Part shown: positions 15,014-23,602 of the stretch, piece after piece
Numbering within the stretch: the stretch's first letter is position 1
How the letters are laid out: each line of letters begins with the position of its first letter
Virus record (IMG/VR): IMGVR_UViG_3300037170_000012
Location: 1-24,964 of that record
DNA length: 24,964 nucleotides
From: a virus
Strand: one strand, 5' to 3'
The notes under the pieces: model-generated
The model's input: the letters and a program-made list of their open reading frames with translations, nothing else
The model's database searches: none
Told to the model about the DNA's origin: nothing
Made by a program: the position numbers and the translations under genes

Positions 15014-16696
15014 TTATTTGATAGACCGCAAACGCAGTACCTCGGCCTGAGCCTTAGCAAGGCGAACAGCAAGAGGAATAGATCGCACTCCGGCACCGTC
15101 CGCAGGAAGTACAGGATTTCCATCGTTTAGCTTGCCGGTATCGAGGCCGCCGTTGTTACTGGCCTTAGTACCGCTTTCCTGCGGATCGCTATCCCCTAGG
15201 GTTGCACGAATGGCAGTAGCAGCTTCGGCATTTCCAGTAGCGGCCGTCTTGAGGCCATTAGCACCCTGACCGAGAGCGTCCAGTGCATCCTTTAGAAGCT
15301 GCTCGTTAGCGCTGGAAATTGTCTTGCCCTGACGAAGCTGCTCTATGCAGTTCACCACAGCGAAGGTACGAGCCCTACTGCAGTACATATACTGGCTCTG
15401 AGCTGTCATACGCTCATCCATAAACTTCAAGGCTCTGATAGCATCCTCGAAGACAGGCTCATCACCCTCAGCTAGAGAACGGACTTCAATGAACTGGCCA
15501 TACACAAGCTGAGCAGTTCGGAAAGTAGTGACACCTTCACGACCAATAATGTCTAGGACATCGGACCTGAGGCCCACGGCCGTCAGCTTATTAGCCGGCG
15601 ACTTCACTACCGATGCGTCGAATACCTGGCACTCAAGCACACTTCGCTTAGTGTATGCCTCGTTCCAATCCTCTTTGGTAGCCCGAAAGGCAAAGGACAT
15701 CTTCGAGTAATCCCCACGCTTTACCCCGGACACGAGGTTCCTACTAGAGGTATTCTCTATGATGTCTAGGTGCGCCTCAGTACGAAGGCCACGGCCGTCC
15801 TCGGCCATGTCCATAGTACGCCCAGAGTCCTGATGCCAGGACGCTAACACATCACCTTTGTGGTCCACGAGATATGGGATATAGTCCGACTCCTTGAGAG
15901 TCTTACCGAATGCCCCCGGCATGATTGTTTCGTCGTACTCACCCATCCAGTCCAGCACTGGGTACGCATCCCCGGTAGTCGAGGCCCACCCTACTAGGGT
16001 CGCCTCGGTAGCACCTTCATCGGCACGCACCTGGAAGTCAGCTACAGCGGGTGGATCAATCTCCCGCTGTGACCAATGTTTCTTTGGCACTGCCGGTATT
16101 GTCATCTCGGCTGACTTCTTCTCGACATAGCTAGTAACCCGCTCCACTTCCGTTTCCTTTCCAAAGTCCACCTTGTCTCCATCCACTGTATAAGACGCCT
16201 GAAAGCAGTCTCCGTTAACACAATAGATTACGGTGTCCTCATTGAAGTCACAGACATAGCAAAAGTCGTTTTTCTTACTAAACTCGTCGCATACAGCGCC
16301 ACTCAGCAAGTTGCTAAGATCGCTATTCCACATATCGTCCGAGTCGTCATCGTCATCCGTGACCGGGGTGATTTCCTTTTGACGCTCTTGCCAATTCAGC
16401 CAGAGTGCCGCTTTCTTGTCAGTAAGCGTGCCATCACTCGCCCAGTTCTCCGGTATAGACGCCGAAGCGCCGAGGGACTTTGCTCGTTTAATGATGTGCT
16501 TTCGTATGGCCGAATGGTCAGCGTTGCCACGGCCCACAGCCCGTATGGCATTTTTCAAATCCGCCTTATCTGCGATTGGGTAGGAGCCATCAGACATGGC
16601 CTCGCCGGACTTCGCCATTTCGTCCCGCTCAGCCTGAGTGTACTTAGCTCTTATCTGGTCTTCGTACCCGGCTAGGCGAGTCTCATAACTATCCAT
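15014..16696 (-). CDS. Prohead maturation protease with extra N- and C-terminal regions
   Basis: 560 residues. Residues about 35-85 (YPIADKADLKNAIRAVGRG, then IRKHIIKRAKSLGA) are a small helical domain often found in actinophage proteases. Residues about 130-190 hold a Cys cluster (Cys136, 146, 149, 159, 164). The protease domain is about 220-375: ATLVGWASTTGDAYPVLD, IMPGAFGKTL, YLVDHKGD with probable catalytic His279, and GDYSKMSFAF with probable catalytic Ser334, as in the HK97 prohead protease (U35) family. Residues 410-560 are helical and low in motifs, and could act as an internal scaffold. The enzyme cleaves the capsid delta domain and itself in the prohead. The start overlaps the previous stop by 8 bases. 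Confidence 0.88.
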   Translation of the reverse strand: MDSYETRLAGYEDQIRAKYTQAERDEMAKSGEAMSDGSYPIADKADLKNAIRAVGRGNADHSAIRKHIIKRAKSLGASASIPENWASDGTLTDKKAALWLNWQERQKEITPVTDDDDDSDDMWNSDLSNLLSGAVCDEFSKKNDFCYVCDFNEDTVIYCVNGDCFQASYTVDGDKVDFGKETEVERVTSYVEKKSAEMTIPAVPKKHWSQREIDPPAVADFQVRADEGATEATLVGWASTTGDAYPVLDWMGEYDETIMPGAFGKTLKESDYIPYLVDHKGDVLASWHQDSGRTMDMAEDGRGLRTEAHLDIIENTSSRNLVSGVKRGDYSKMSFAFRATKEDWNEAYTKRSVLECQVFDASVVKSPANKLTAVGLRSDVLDIIGREGVTTFRTAQLVYGQFIEVRSLAEGDEPVFEDAIRALKFMDERMTAQSQYMYCSRARTFAVVNCIEQLRQGKTISSANEQLLKDALDALGQGANGLKTAATGNAEAATAIRATLGDSDPQESGTKASNNGGLDTGKLNDGNPVLPADGAGVRSIPLAVRLAKAQAEVLRLRSIK

Positions 16697-16955
16697 TTGT
16701 CTCTCCTCCTAAAGGCGCCGGAGATACCGTGCCATTTGTAATCTCTATATTATGATGGGCAATGCCAAGAATCTCGGCCATCCAGTTCATCTCTCCATAG
16801 TCTTGATTCGTAGCTATTCCGAAGGCGCTAAATAAACGCTCTGTCTCAGCAGCATCCTCAAGTGTCACTACCATCTCTCGTATGTATGGCAGGTCTGGAA
16901 CACCAGCCCAGCTTAGCACTAAGAGATCAGATTCTATCTGTTCTGGCTTAACCAT
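16689..16955 (-). CDS. Small acidic protein of unknown function
   Basis: 88 residues from ATG at 16955 (MVKPEQIESDLLVLSWAGVP); an in-frame ATG at 16988 is less likely because AAAGGAGG lies 8 bases before the 16955 start. The protein is acidic with amphipathic helices (IREMVVTLEDAAETERLFSA) and ends in a Gly/Pro-rich tail. The composition is that of a small soluble protein. I do not recognise a family. It lies between the ADP-ribosyltransferase-like protein and the protease, overlapping the previous gene by 8 bases. Confidence 0.7.
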   Translation of the reverse strand: MVKPEQIESDLLVLSWAGVPDLPYIREMVVTLEDAAETERLFSAFGIATNQDYGEMNWMAEILGIAHHNIEITNGTVSPAPLGGETNG

Positions 16956-17172
16956 TAGGATTACCTCCTTTGAGGTACTCCACAGCATTTGCTTTAAGGC
17001 TAGCTGGCGCTGCTTTCCAACACGGAAGCGTAGTCCAATGTTCTATCACCGACCGGTTAAGCATCCCCATAGGACACAAACCCTCAAGGGTAGTAACTGG
17101 CTCGTGCGTGTAGGGATCCCTGACATCCCATGTTCCGACTTTAATCCAATCTTCATCGAAGTTATTATCCAT
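16948..17172 (-). CDS. Small protein of unknown function
   Basis: 74 residues (MDNNFDEDWIKVGTWDVRD). It overlaps the previous stop by 8 bases and the next start by 8 bases, so it is part of the coupled chain. It is Trp-rich for its size (W9, W15, W46, W52) with two Cys (33, 51), and ends in LKGGNPNG, whose codons also form the ribosome binding site of the next gene. I do not recognise a family. A role in head assembly or as partner of the preceding large protein is only positional inference. Confidence 0.72.
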   Translation of the reverse strand: MDNNFDEDWIKVGTWDVRDPYTHEPVTTLEGLCPMGMLNRSVIEHWTTLPCWKAAPASLKANAVEYLKGGNPNG

Positions 17173-19957
17173 GACGGTTTTCCTTGGTGTCTTCTATGGT
17201 CGCATTATTTACGTTACCAAGGACCACCATCTCATGCTCATTGAGACAACCAAACCCGGTACGAGGAGTAGATAGTATTTGAGAAGCTGGCACCTGAGCT
17301 GCCATCATCACATCGCCAAACTTAGAGGCCGAGGCATAAGACAATGACCACGATGACGCCGGTCGCATTTGGGCGGTGTTGGTACTAGGATTGTTCTGAA
17401 CCCCCGCTACAGGCGTATACGTAATCACTGGAGGAGGTTCACTCTGCCCTCGCTGTAGCTGTACACTGGTCACTCCCTGATCCTTGAGCATCTGCTGAGT
17501 ATCGTTGTATTGCGCCCGGACAAATGCCTGGAGAGTAGCACCATGCTCGGCGGTGATAGCTGCCTGTGCTGGACCCGCTTTCTGCCACTCTTTTGTATCC
17601 GTAAGACCAAACTCTTTCTTTACTGCTTCTTGCATAGCAAGGCTAACAGGGTCATGGTCATTTGAGGTTTGCGCCCACTGACCAATAAGCGTCGAAACAG
17701 CAGCTTCTCGCTCTTTACCTGCCGCCGATAGCTGCTCTATGGGGGGCACTGTAGAGCCCATAATTGGCCTATCTAATCCAGCCGCCGCAATTAGGTCCTC
17801 TGTACTAGCTGTACAGTTGGCAGATATCCTGGTAGCAACATCCGCTTTACAGTCCTTCTCTGACTTAGAACTGAATACCATATTGTCCGCTGCCCAACTA
17901 TATGCGCTAGGGTCGGTCTCGAACTCTTCGTAGCCCTCGCCGAAGACCTCGTTCGACGTGTCAGCTGGTTTATTGGTCGCTTTCTCTTGACTAGTAGTCT
18001 GTACGTACCCTAGCGCTGAGTCCTTTGGTCCTGCCTGAATAATAGCAAGAGCCTCCTGCAGATCGGTTACATCGTGCGGCTGCACGGCGGGCGTAAGAGG
18101 TGCCGGTAGCGGCGCTATGGTAGAAGCAACCGTGTCGTGTGTAGCGGACTGCTGAGACTGAGAGGTACCACCAGATCCAGCATTCGCTCCAGCCTTGTTG
18201 TCAATGTCATTAGCAAAGGTCATCGCCATAAACTCTATAGCGTTGATGTCGAGCCCTTGCTGGCTAGCAAACGAACCAGCAGCATCCTGCATAGCCTGTA
18301 CCGCCAACGGATATATGCCTTGCCCCACATAACCCTCAGCCTTAACGTCAGGACCGGACAGCATCATACCGTAGGTAACATCAGGCTTCATTGAGGGATC
18401 ACTTGACAGTACAGTTGACGCATGCGTGTCAATGGTAATAAACTGCGCCGCACTTGGATCTATAATGTTGTTGACGTAGTTACGCTCTTTCATTGCCCCC
18501 GTAGGAGACAGTATGGTGCTAGGGGTAACAAGCGTGCTCGAATCCCCAACTACATGCCCTAAGCCCAACTCGATAACTTTACCAGCACCGTCACTCCCAA
18601 AGGTGGCAGCGACAACACAGGGGTCCCCATTAGCCTTAGCGCCCCACGCAGTATTGCAGAGAACCTGATCTGCCTTCATCATGCCCATAACTGCGAAGGC
18701 AGCAGTTTTAGTATCGTCCTGCTGACTAAGGCGCAATCCGTTCTGGATGTTTATACCCTTGTCCGTATTGTACTGCTGGAGGATAGCGTCAGGAACACTG
18801 ACAACCGCATCACTCGTAGCCTTGCCTAGTATATACCGAGCAGCCGCCATGTTTGAGGCAATCTTTGTCTGTGCCGAGGTAGCTGCAATGGAGGCAGCAG
18901 CAACCTGAATGGTAGTGCCGGTCTTCTCTGCTATATCCTTAGCCTCATTGTGCGCCCTTCCATACCAGCAAAGCCCATAGGCAACTTGAGCTGCCGTCAT
19001 ATTCTGAGACTTGTCAAGGGCATTCTGCGCCATATGGGCCTCTGATAGGATACCAGGAATGGCCTCAGCTCTGACCTCCAATTTGTCCTGAACAGCCTGT
19101 GATAGACCTAGATCAGTAGGGTTAGACCCGTTCGTTCCTGGCTGATTAACGCTACCAGAGATAAGCGCATATACACCAGGATCCGGCCGGTAGTTCTCGT
19201 TCGCCTTACCAAAGTCCCCAGTACCAAACGTAGGAATACCAGGTAGCTCAAAACTTTTATCAGTCGGATTGCCATTAACATCTCTGGTGAAGATAGTTCC
19301 ATCAGGATTAACTCCGGTAGCCTCGGCTGCGCTTATGCGAGCATTCGCAGCGTTGTTCCATATCTCCTGCTGGTTACGGGTAACCCCTAAGTATGCGGCC
19401 GCAGCAACACCTTGTACGGTCTGAGAGGGTTCTACTACAAAGTTTCCCTGTTTATCCTGCCACCAGCCGATCTGCATATCAGACCTAGCATACAGATCCT
19501 TATTGGCGTTCAAATGATCCATTACTGTCTGAGCCATTACTGCTGGATCAGCACTATACGGTAGCTGCGCCTGAACACCAGCAACCTGATATCCAGTCTG
19601 AGGGGAGCTGCCATCACGAGGATTAACGGTTCCACCATCCGGCCGTTGCGCAAACATTTGCTGCAAGGATTCAACTGTCATAGGATCGCCAGAGGTGGCC
19701 CAAGTTGTATCGCTCGTATCGACAGGAGGCGGTCCAGTGTCTGCGCCAGCCCCTCCACCGCCGCTGGGAGCACCGCCCTCGTTACCGCCAAACTCTCCGT
19801 GGTATACATGGATCTGGGTCTTCTGTTCAGTCTCATCTACGTTAAGACGTTCCTGAATAGACCACGGTGGTTGTATTACCGCCCGCTCGTTGCTCTTAGG
19901 AGCAACGTATGGGACGAAATCTCCTCGTTCGCTTACCTTCCAAGGCAGCTTAGACAT
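17165..19957 (-). CDS. Portal-adjacent (MuF-position) protein with C-terminal ADP-ribosyltransferase domain
   Basis: 930 residues, starting at the portal stop (TAATG). Residues 60-85 are a Gly/Pro linker. Residues about 320-515 match a domain common in actinophage proteins: CWYGRAHNEAKDIAEKTG, VAAASIAATSAQTKIASNM, then FITIDTHAS. Residues 595-670 are a Ser/Thr/Pro linker. Residues about 740-920 carry the R-S-E signature of ADP-ribosyltransferases: Arg836 (VQLQRGQ), the Ser motif SSWSLSYASASKF (868-880), and the ExE motif NEHEMVVLG with Glu907 and catalytic Glu909. Arg/ExE enzymes transfer ADP-ribose from NAD+ to a target, usually arginine. Genes directly after the portal often encode MuF-type proteins packaged in the head and injected, some with toxin-like C-terminal domains. 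Packaging and target are inferred. No clear MuF core is visible in the first 320 residues. Confidence 0.75.
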   Translation of the reverse strand: MSKLPWKVSERGDFVPYVAPKSNERAVIQPPWSIQERLNVDETEQKTQIHVYHGEFGGNEGGAPSGGGGAGADTGPPPVDTSDTTWATSGDPMTVESLQQMFAQRPDGGTVNPRDGSSPQTGYQVAGVQAQLPYSADPAVMAQTVMDHLNANKDLYARSDMQIGWWQDKQGNFVVEPSQTVQGVAAAAYLGVTRNQQEIWNNAANARISAAEATGVNPDGTIFTRDVNGNPTDKSFELPGIPTFGTGDFGKANENYRPDPGVYALISGSVNQPGTNGSNPTDLGLSQAVQDKLEVRAEAIPGILSEAHMAQNALDKSQNMTAAQVAYGLCWYGRAHNEAKDIAEKTGTTIQVAAASIAATSAQTKIASNMAAARYILGKATSDAVVSVPDAILQQYNTDKGINIQNGLRLSQQDDTKTAAFAVMGMMKADQVLCNTAWGAKANGDPCVVAATFGSDGAGKVIELGLGHVVGDSSTLVTPSTILSPTGAMKERNYVNNIIDPSAAQFITIDTHASTVLSSDPSMKPDVTYGMMLSGPDVKAEGYVGQGIYPLAVQAMQDAAGSFASQQGLDINAIEFMAMTFANDIDNKAGANAGSGGTSQSQQSATHDTVASTIAPLPAPLTPAVQPHDVTDLQEALAIIQAGPKDSALGYVQTTSQEKATNKPADTSNEVFGEGYEEFETDPSAYSWAADNMVFSSKSEKDCKADVATRISANCTASTEDLIAAAGLDRPIMGSTVPPIEQLSAAGKEREAAVSTLIGQWAQTSNDHDPVSLAMQEAVKKEFGLTDTKEWQKAGPAQAAITAEHGATLQAFVRAQYNDTQQMLKDQGVTSVQLQRGQSEPPPVITYTPVAGVQNNPSTNTAQMRPASSWSLSYASASKFGDVMMAAQVPASQILSTPRTGFGCLNEHEMVVLGNVNNATIEDTKENRHG

Positions 19958-21351
19958 TAGGATCCGCCTGCAGGAGCAGGAGTCTTCGGCCCGCCATTCT
20001 GGGCCGAAGACTTAGGAGGCGGAGTACCCTCAGTTCCTGGCGGGGTATTGCCTGGCGATTTAGGAGCATTCTGTGCCGCCCCTGTGTCCGCTGCGGATTG
20101 TGTCGCTGCTAGAGCGCCACCACCCGAGATCATAAAGTCCGAGTGAGCCGAGTTAATCGGTCCCCATAGACTGTCCGCACCATCTTCTATAGATGGAGGA
20201 AGATGCAAGAACTCACGGCACTCATTCGGTGTAGCCACGGCAGCCATACGCAAAGCGTTTATGTATTCTCCGAGCATTTGGTCGTTCGTCTTAAACAGGT
20301 CGCTAACGTTTCTACGAACGTAGTAACCGGCTGGCAACAGGCTTGTGTAGAACCTGTCAGCTCTGCGGGTATAGCCGGAGAGAGAGAATAGGGCGAACCC
20401 CATAACCATCTCCTGAAGACCTTTACCATATACCTCTGAGCCCCCAGAGGAAGCGTCGCCAACAAGGTGGCCCGGAACACCATAAAACCCGCACAACTCA
20501 GCACGAGAGAACGCTCGGGCTTCGAGCAACTGTGCGGTCTGCGGGTTAACTGAGATCTGTTGCCACTTAGCATTTGAGTCCATGATGATCGGCGTATGGC
20601 TCTGTGCAAGACCACCGTGCCGGGTCAAGATCTCTTTGATGAGTCGCTCTTTATCGTCCTGTCGCATTGGCTTGTCGGTCGAGTAGATCCCGCTAGGACT
20701 CATACCCTGAGCGAAATAGCGAGAACCGTACTCTTGCATTGCTATTGGTAAACCGAAGCCCATAGCTCCGATCTCGATAGGATTAAGTCCAACAAGCCCC
20801 TGTGGCAGAGACATCCAAGGAATGTGAATGATGTCTCGGTTAGGCAGTACCGGTCCGATATCGGATCCAATCCGCACTACCCGAACACCCTTGATCATGT
20901 TTACCCGGATCTGCGCTGGGTTCAATATCTCAATCTGAGTAGGCATATCCAGTGGCCCAGAGCGATCAATAACATGGCCATAAGCATTTCCGGCCAGACC
21001 CCAAGAGGCCACGAGGTTAAAGTCCACCTGCTCCCTGTCGATGTCAGCACACGGAGACTCAACTACGTCGGGCGGATCTACTTCAGGATCCTTGTATGAG
21101 CGCTTATTGCCTTGCTGGCGATGTACATGAACTTGCAGTCCACCGACAGCATCCCCGAGGACACGGAGACAGGCGGCGACAGTCATGATTCCGAGGACAG
21201 AACGTTCGTTTACAATGACACCAGATACAGCTTGGTTATAGACCGATGGGGGAGGAATGGCGCTCGGGTCTGACATCCAGCCGCCCCAACCTCCTGCTGA
21301 GAGGGGCATTCCTCGCTGTTGTTCCATTGCCCTTTGTTGTCTTACAGTCAT
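19957..21351 (-). CDS. Portal protein (HK97 family)
   Basis: 464 residues. Typical portal features are present: GIMTVAACLRVLGDAVGGLQ near residues 54-73, LVASWGLAGNAYGHVIDR near 112-129, PNRDIIHIPWMS near 170, YGSRYFAQGMSPSGI near 208-222, and ELCGFYGVPGHLVGD near 286-300, the conserved AF.VP..L...D region. The C-terminus (400-464) is Gly/Pro/Ala-rich and disordered, as is usual. Portals form the dodecameric ring through which DNA is packaged and ejected. The ATG overlaps the preceding stop (ATGA) and the stop overlaps the next start (TAATG), so it is translationally coupled on both sides. Confidence 0.93.
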   Translation of the reverse strand: MTVRQQRAMEQQRGMPLSAGGWGGWMSDPSAIPPPSVYNQAVSGVIVNERSVLGIMTVAACLRVLGDAVGGLQVHVHRQQGNKRSYKDPEVDPPDVVESPCADIDREQVDFNLVASWGLAGNAYGHVIDRSGPLDMPTQIEILNPAQIRVNMIKGVRVVRIGSDIGPVLPNRDIIHIPWMSLPQGLVGLNPIEIGAMGFGLPIAMQEYGSRYFAQGMSPSGIYSTDKPMRQDDKERLIKEILTRHGGLAQSHTPIIMDSNAKWQQISVNPQTAQLLEARAFSRAELCGFYGVPGHLVGDASSGGSEVYGKGLQEMVMGFALFSLSGYTRRADRFYTSLLPAGYYVRRNVSDLFKTNDQMLGEYINALRMAAVATPNECREFLHLPPSIEDGADSLWGPINSAHSDFMISGGGALAATQSAADTGAAQNAPKSPGNTPPGTEGTPPPKSSAQNGGPKTPAPAGGS

Positions 21352-21617
21352 TGCTTACGCCTCTTAATGCGTCGTATGGGGTGTGGAGTCCTAGGTAACG
21401 TGACCATAAGTGGCGCCCCACCATACACAAACTCTGCAGCCACCACAAGAAACACTGCGCCCACCACCAGTGCTACGCCCAATCCAGCGATTATATATAC
21501 ACCCGTCGTACACATGGCAGCACCGAAAACCTCTAGCCACTGGCCGAGATTGATAGGTAACTTGTTGGAGGGGCGCTGAAAGTCAGGGAGCTTCAGCCAT
21601 TGCCTGAAGGTTAACAT
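21348..21617 (-). CDS. Small membrane protein of unknown function
   Basis: 89 residues with one long or two closely spaced membrane segments at about residues 32-64 (VFGAAMCTTGVYIIAGLGVA, then LVVGAVFLVVAAEFVYG), an amphipathic Trp-containing N-terminus and a very basic tail (RTPHPIRRIKRRKQ). GGAG, overlapping the terminase stop (TAAGGAG), serves as its ribosome binding site. The placement between terminase and portal is unusual for a holin, and there is no endolysin nearby, so a lysis role is not supported. Other options are superinfection exclusion or a scaffold membrane factor. I do not recognise a family. Confidence 0.72.
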   Translation of the reverse strand: MLTFRQWLKLPDFQRPSNKLPINLGQWLEVFGAAMCTTGVYIIAGLGVALVVGAVFLVVAAEFVYGGAPLMVTLPRTPHPIRRIKRRKQ

Positions 21618-21626
21618 ACGGGCTCC

Positions 21627-23246
21627 TTAGGTGAACTGATTTGGCGCACAATAGTCTGCTTCCGTAATGAGCTTTGGCTCTCGTATCCCACGCTGAGGTC
21701 CGTGGTCCTGTTCCTCGTAGTCTGTAAGAAATGTAACCTCTGCATACTCCTGCTCAAGGCCCAACTCTTTAGCTCTTTGCAGCGCCATCACGGTGGCAAC
21801 TGCAGCGTCCACATACCCAGTGGACTTCTGATTAACTTTGGTAATGCGGGGCTGCATCGGATCCTTTACCCAGGCGTTGGCCATATGCCGAGCTAGTTCA
21901 GGGTCACCATCATGGTCCAATAATCCCCGCTGTATGTCCTCATAAAGGCGCTGTGTAGACTCAATCATGAGCGCACCTCGCTGAGGAAACGTCACAATGG
22001 GTATTCCCTCGTCCTGAAGTACCTCTAGGTCCGACACCCATAGGGCCGGGTCGCACGCTACTTCGAGAACTTGGTAGTATCCGCACGTTTTACGAAGCTG
22101 ATTCATTACCTCTACCCGTGGTACCCGCCATGTGTCGTCCTTGTATGGTTTCTCCCACAGATGTACCATATGAACAAAGGGAACAGGCCGGTCCACAGTG
22201 ACAGCGATAAGGACAGTAGCGTCGCCATCATAGCTCCCATCGAACCCCAAAACGACACGATCATGGGCAGGAATATTGTACCCATCTTGGTTGACTAAAG
22301 AGGCCCACAATCCCTGCGGCAGCCAGCGCTCGATGTCCACGAGCACCACCTGATTGAAGTAGAAACGCTTAGCAACATACTCAGGAGTCTCAGGGTCTTG
22401 TATCTCCTGATACAGACGCTCTTCATCCACCCAGTAGGAGTCACCTTTGGCAGTCCTAATAGCCTTGGTAACCTCATCGTGGCTCGTTAAGTCTTGTACT
22501 TCCGGCGCCTCAAGGTTGTCGTACCATACTCCGTCGATCTCACCCTTCTCAGTGATGGCGGTGTATGTAGACTCAGCTACCGATCCTTCGCCGGGCTTAT
22601 GAGCGTTCGTAATCTCAAGTGTTCTGCCGGACCCGTCCCTAGCCTTTGCAATATTACGCCGGATGACTCGTGCCATCTCGACGCCTTCGTTGTTATGAAG
22701 CCAGTGGTGCGTTTCGTTGAGAATGCAGAAGCTCGGACGGGGACCTTCAAGCGCTCTTGGGCTAGATGTGACAGCTTTGATGACACCTTTACCACCTCGA
22801 ACGTATATGATAGTCTTACCGAGATCGACGTGAAACTCTTTCTTGAAAGACGTACTAATCATGCCGGGAAATAGACTAGTGGTGTTGCCGGTTTGCTCCT
22901 CGGATACCGCTGCAATCTGTATGAGTGGCATCGGATGTTGTATCCCAATAGGATACCCGTTGGCGTCCCAACCGCCAAACCGACAAGGACCACAAGCTTC
23001 TATTAATGAGAAAGTCGCCAACAGCGGATCTTTTCCCCAGCCTTTGCAACGGCGGATGACACCACGGCGATACGTAAACTTGCCGTTGTCATCTATCCCA
23101 TACCACACGAGGACCATTCTCGCTTGCTCTGGTGTGTACTTCCACGGAGTGCCAGCGTCCGGGCCGTCCGGCTGTAAAATCCAACGTGTGGCCCAGTCTA
23201 AAATACCCCAACCAAGGGTTCTGTTTTCAGCCGGCAACTGATACAA
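21627..23246 (-). CDS. Terminase large subunit
   Basis: 539 residues, the ATPase-nuclease that packages DNA into the prohead. A Walker A-like motif is RRCKGWGKD (residues 65-73). Walker B is PSFCILNETHHW (171-182) with Glu178 and an Asn in place of the usual Asp. The nuclease domain shows VVLGFDGSYDGDATVLI (331-347) with Asp336, VACDP (396-400) with Asp399, and GYVDAAVATVMA (477-488) with Asp480, the three metal-binding acids of the RNase H-like fold. The start codon is TTG at 23246 with AAAGGA just upstream. It follows the small collagen-like gene by 15 bases. Confidence 0.93.
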   Translation of the reverse strand: MYQLPAENRTLGWGILDWATRWILQPDGPDAGTPWKYTPEQARMVLVWYGIDDNGKFTYRRGVIRRCKGWGKDPLLATFSLIEACGPCRFGGWDANGYPIGIQHPMPLIQIAAVSEEQTGNTTSLFPGMISTSFKKEFHVDLGKTIIYVRGGKGVIKAVTSSPRALEGPRPSFCILNETHHWLHNNEGVEMARVIRRNIAKARDGSGRTLEITNAHKPGEGSVAESTYTAITEKGEIDGVWYDNLEAPEVQDLTSHDEVTKAIRTAKGDSYWVDEERLYQEIQDPETPEYVAKRFYFNQVVLVDIERWLPQGLWASLVNQDGYNIPAHDRVVLGFDGSYDGDATVLIAVTVDRPVPFVHMVHLWEKPYKDDTWRVPRVEVMNQLRKTCGYYQVLEVACDPALWVSDLEVLQDEGIPIVTFPQRGALMIESTQRLYEDIQRGLLDHDGDPELARHMANAWVKDPMQPRITKVNQKSTGYVDAAVATVMALQRAKELGLEQEYAEVTFLTDYEEQDHGPQRGIREPKLITEADYCAPNQFT

Positions 23247-23261
23247 TGCTTTCCTTTCGGG

Positions 23262-23549
23262 TTAAAATGTAAATAGCATAGATGAGTGTTGAGCCGGTGG
23301 TGGTGCAGTTAACCACCCCCCGCCTGAAGCACCCGTAGCGCCGGGAGGGCCAGAGGCACCCGTAGCGCCAGAGGCACCAGTTGTGCCGGCGCCGCCTCCG
23401 CCTCCGGCTGCGTCTACCCACTCAGTACCATTCCATTGGTATGTATTACTGTCCGCTGTAATAGCATATGCTGGTGTGCTGCTAAGGGGAGGAATCTCAA
23501 GCCCAGCCTTAACGGGAGCAGTGAACAGGTAGAGCCGATCTACTTCCAT
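23262..23549 (-). CDS. Small collagen-like protein
   Basis: 95 residues. The N-terminal half (VDRLYLFTAPVKAGLEIPP, then TADSNTYQWNGTEWVDAAG) is a small non-repetitive domain with a 'NTYQWNGTEWV' pattern seen in phage fibre-like proteins. Residues about 53-78 are Gly-X-Y triplets (TGASGATGASGPPG). The tail WLTAPPPAQHSSMLFTF is short and hydrophobic. AAGGA lies 5 bases before the ATG. It lies between the terminase subunits. It is probably a virion surface or fibre accessory protein. It shares a 34-base identical segment with the fibre gene at the left edge. Confidence 0.72.
   Translation of the reverse strand: MEVDRLYLFTAPVKAGLEIPPLSSTPAYAITADSNTYQWNGTEWVDAAGGGGGAGTTGASGATGASGPPGATGASGGGWLTAPPPAQHSSMLFTF
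23350..23383 (-). repeat. 34-bp direct repeat shared with fibre gene (375-408)
   Basis: The segment starting CCAGAGGCACCCGTAGCGCC (plus strand) is identical over 34 bases at 375-408 and 23350-23383, in the same orientation and in Gly-X-Y coding frames of two different genes. It points to shared origin or exchange of collagen-like modules. Confidence 0.85.
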
Positions 23550-23602
23550 TCAATCCTTCGAATCCAAAACCTGGCATTAGTTTGCCTTTCTACTCCGTTG
23601 CG

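Noticed and set aside
21348-21617. Holin
   Set aside because: There is no endolysin or other lysis gene nearby and the single hydrophobic block with a basic tail is not diagnostic.
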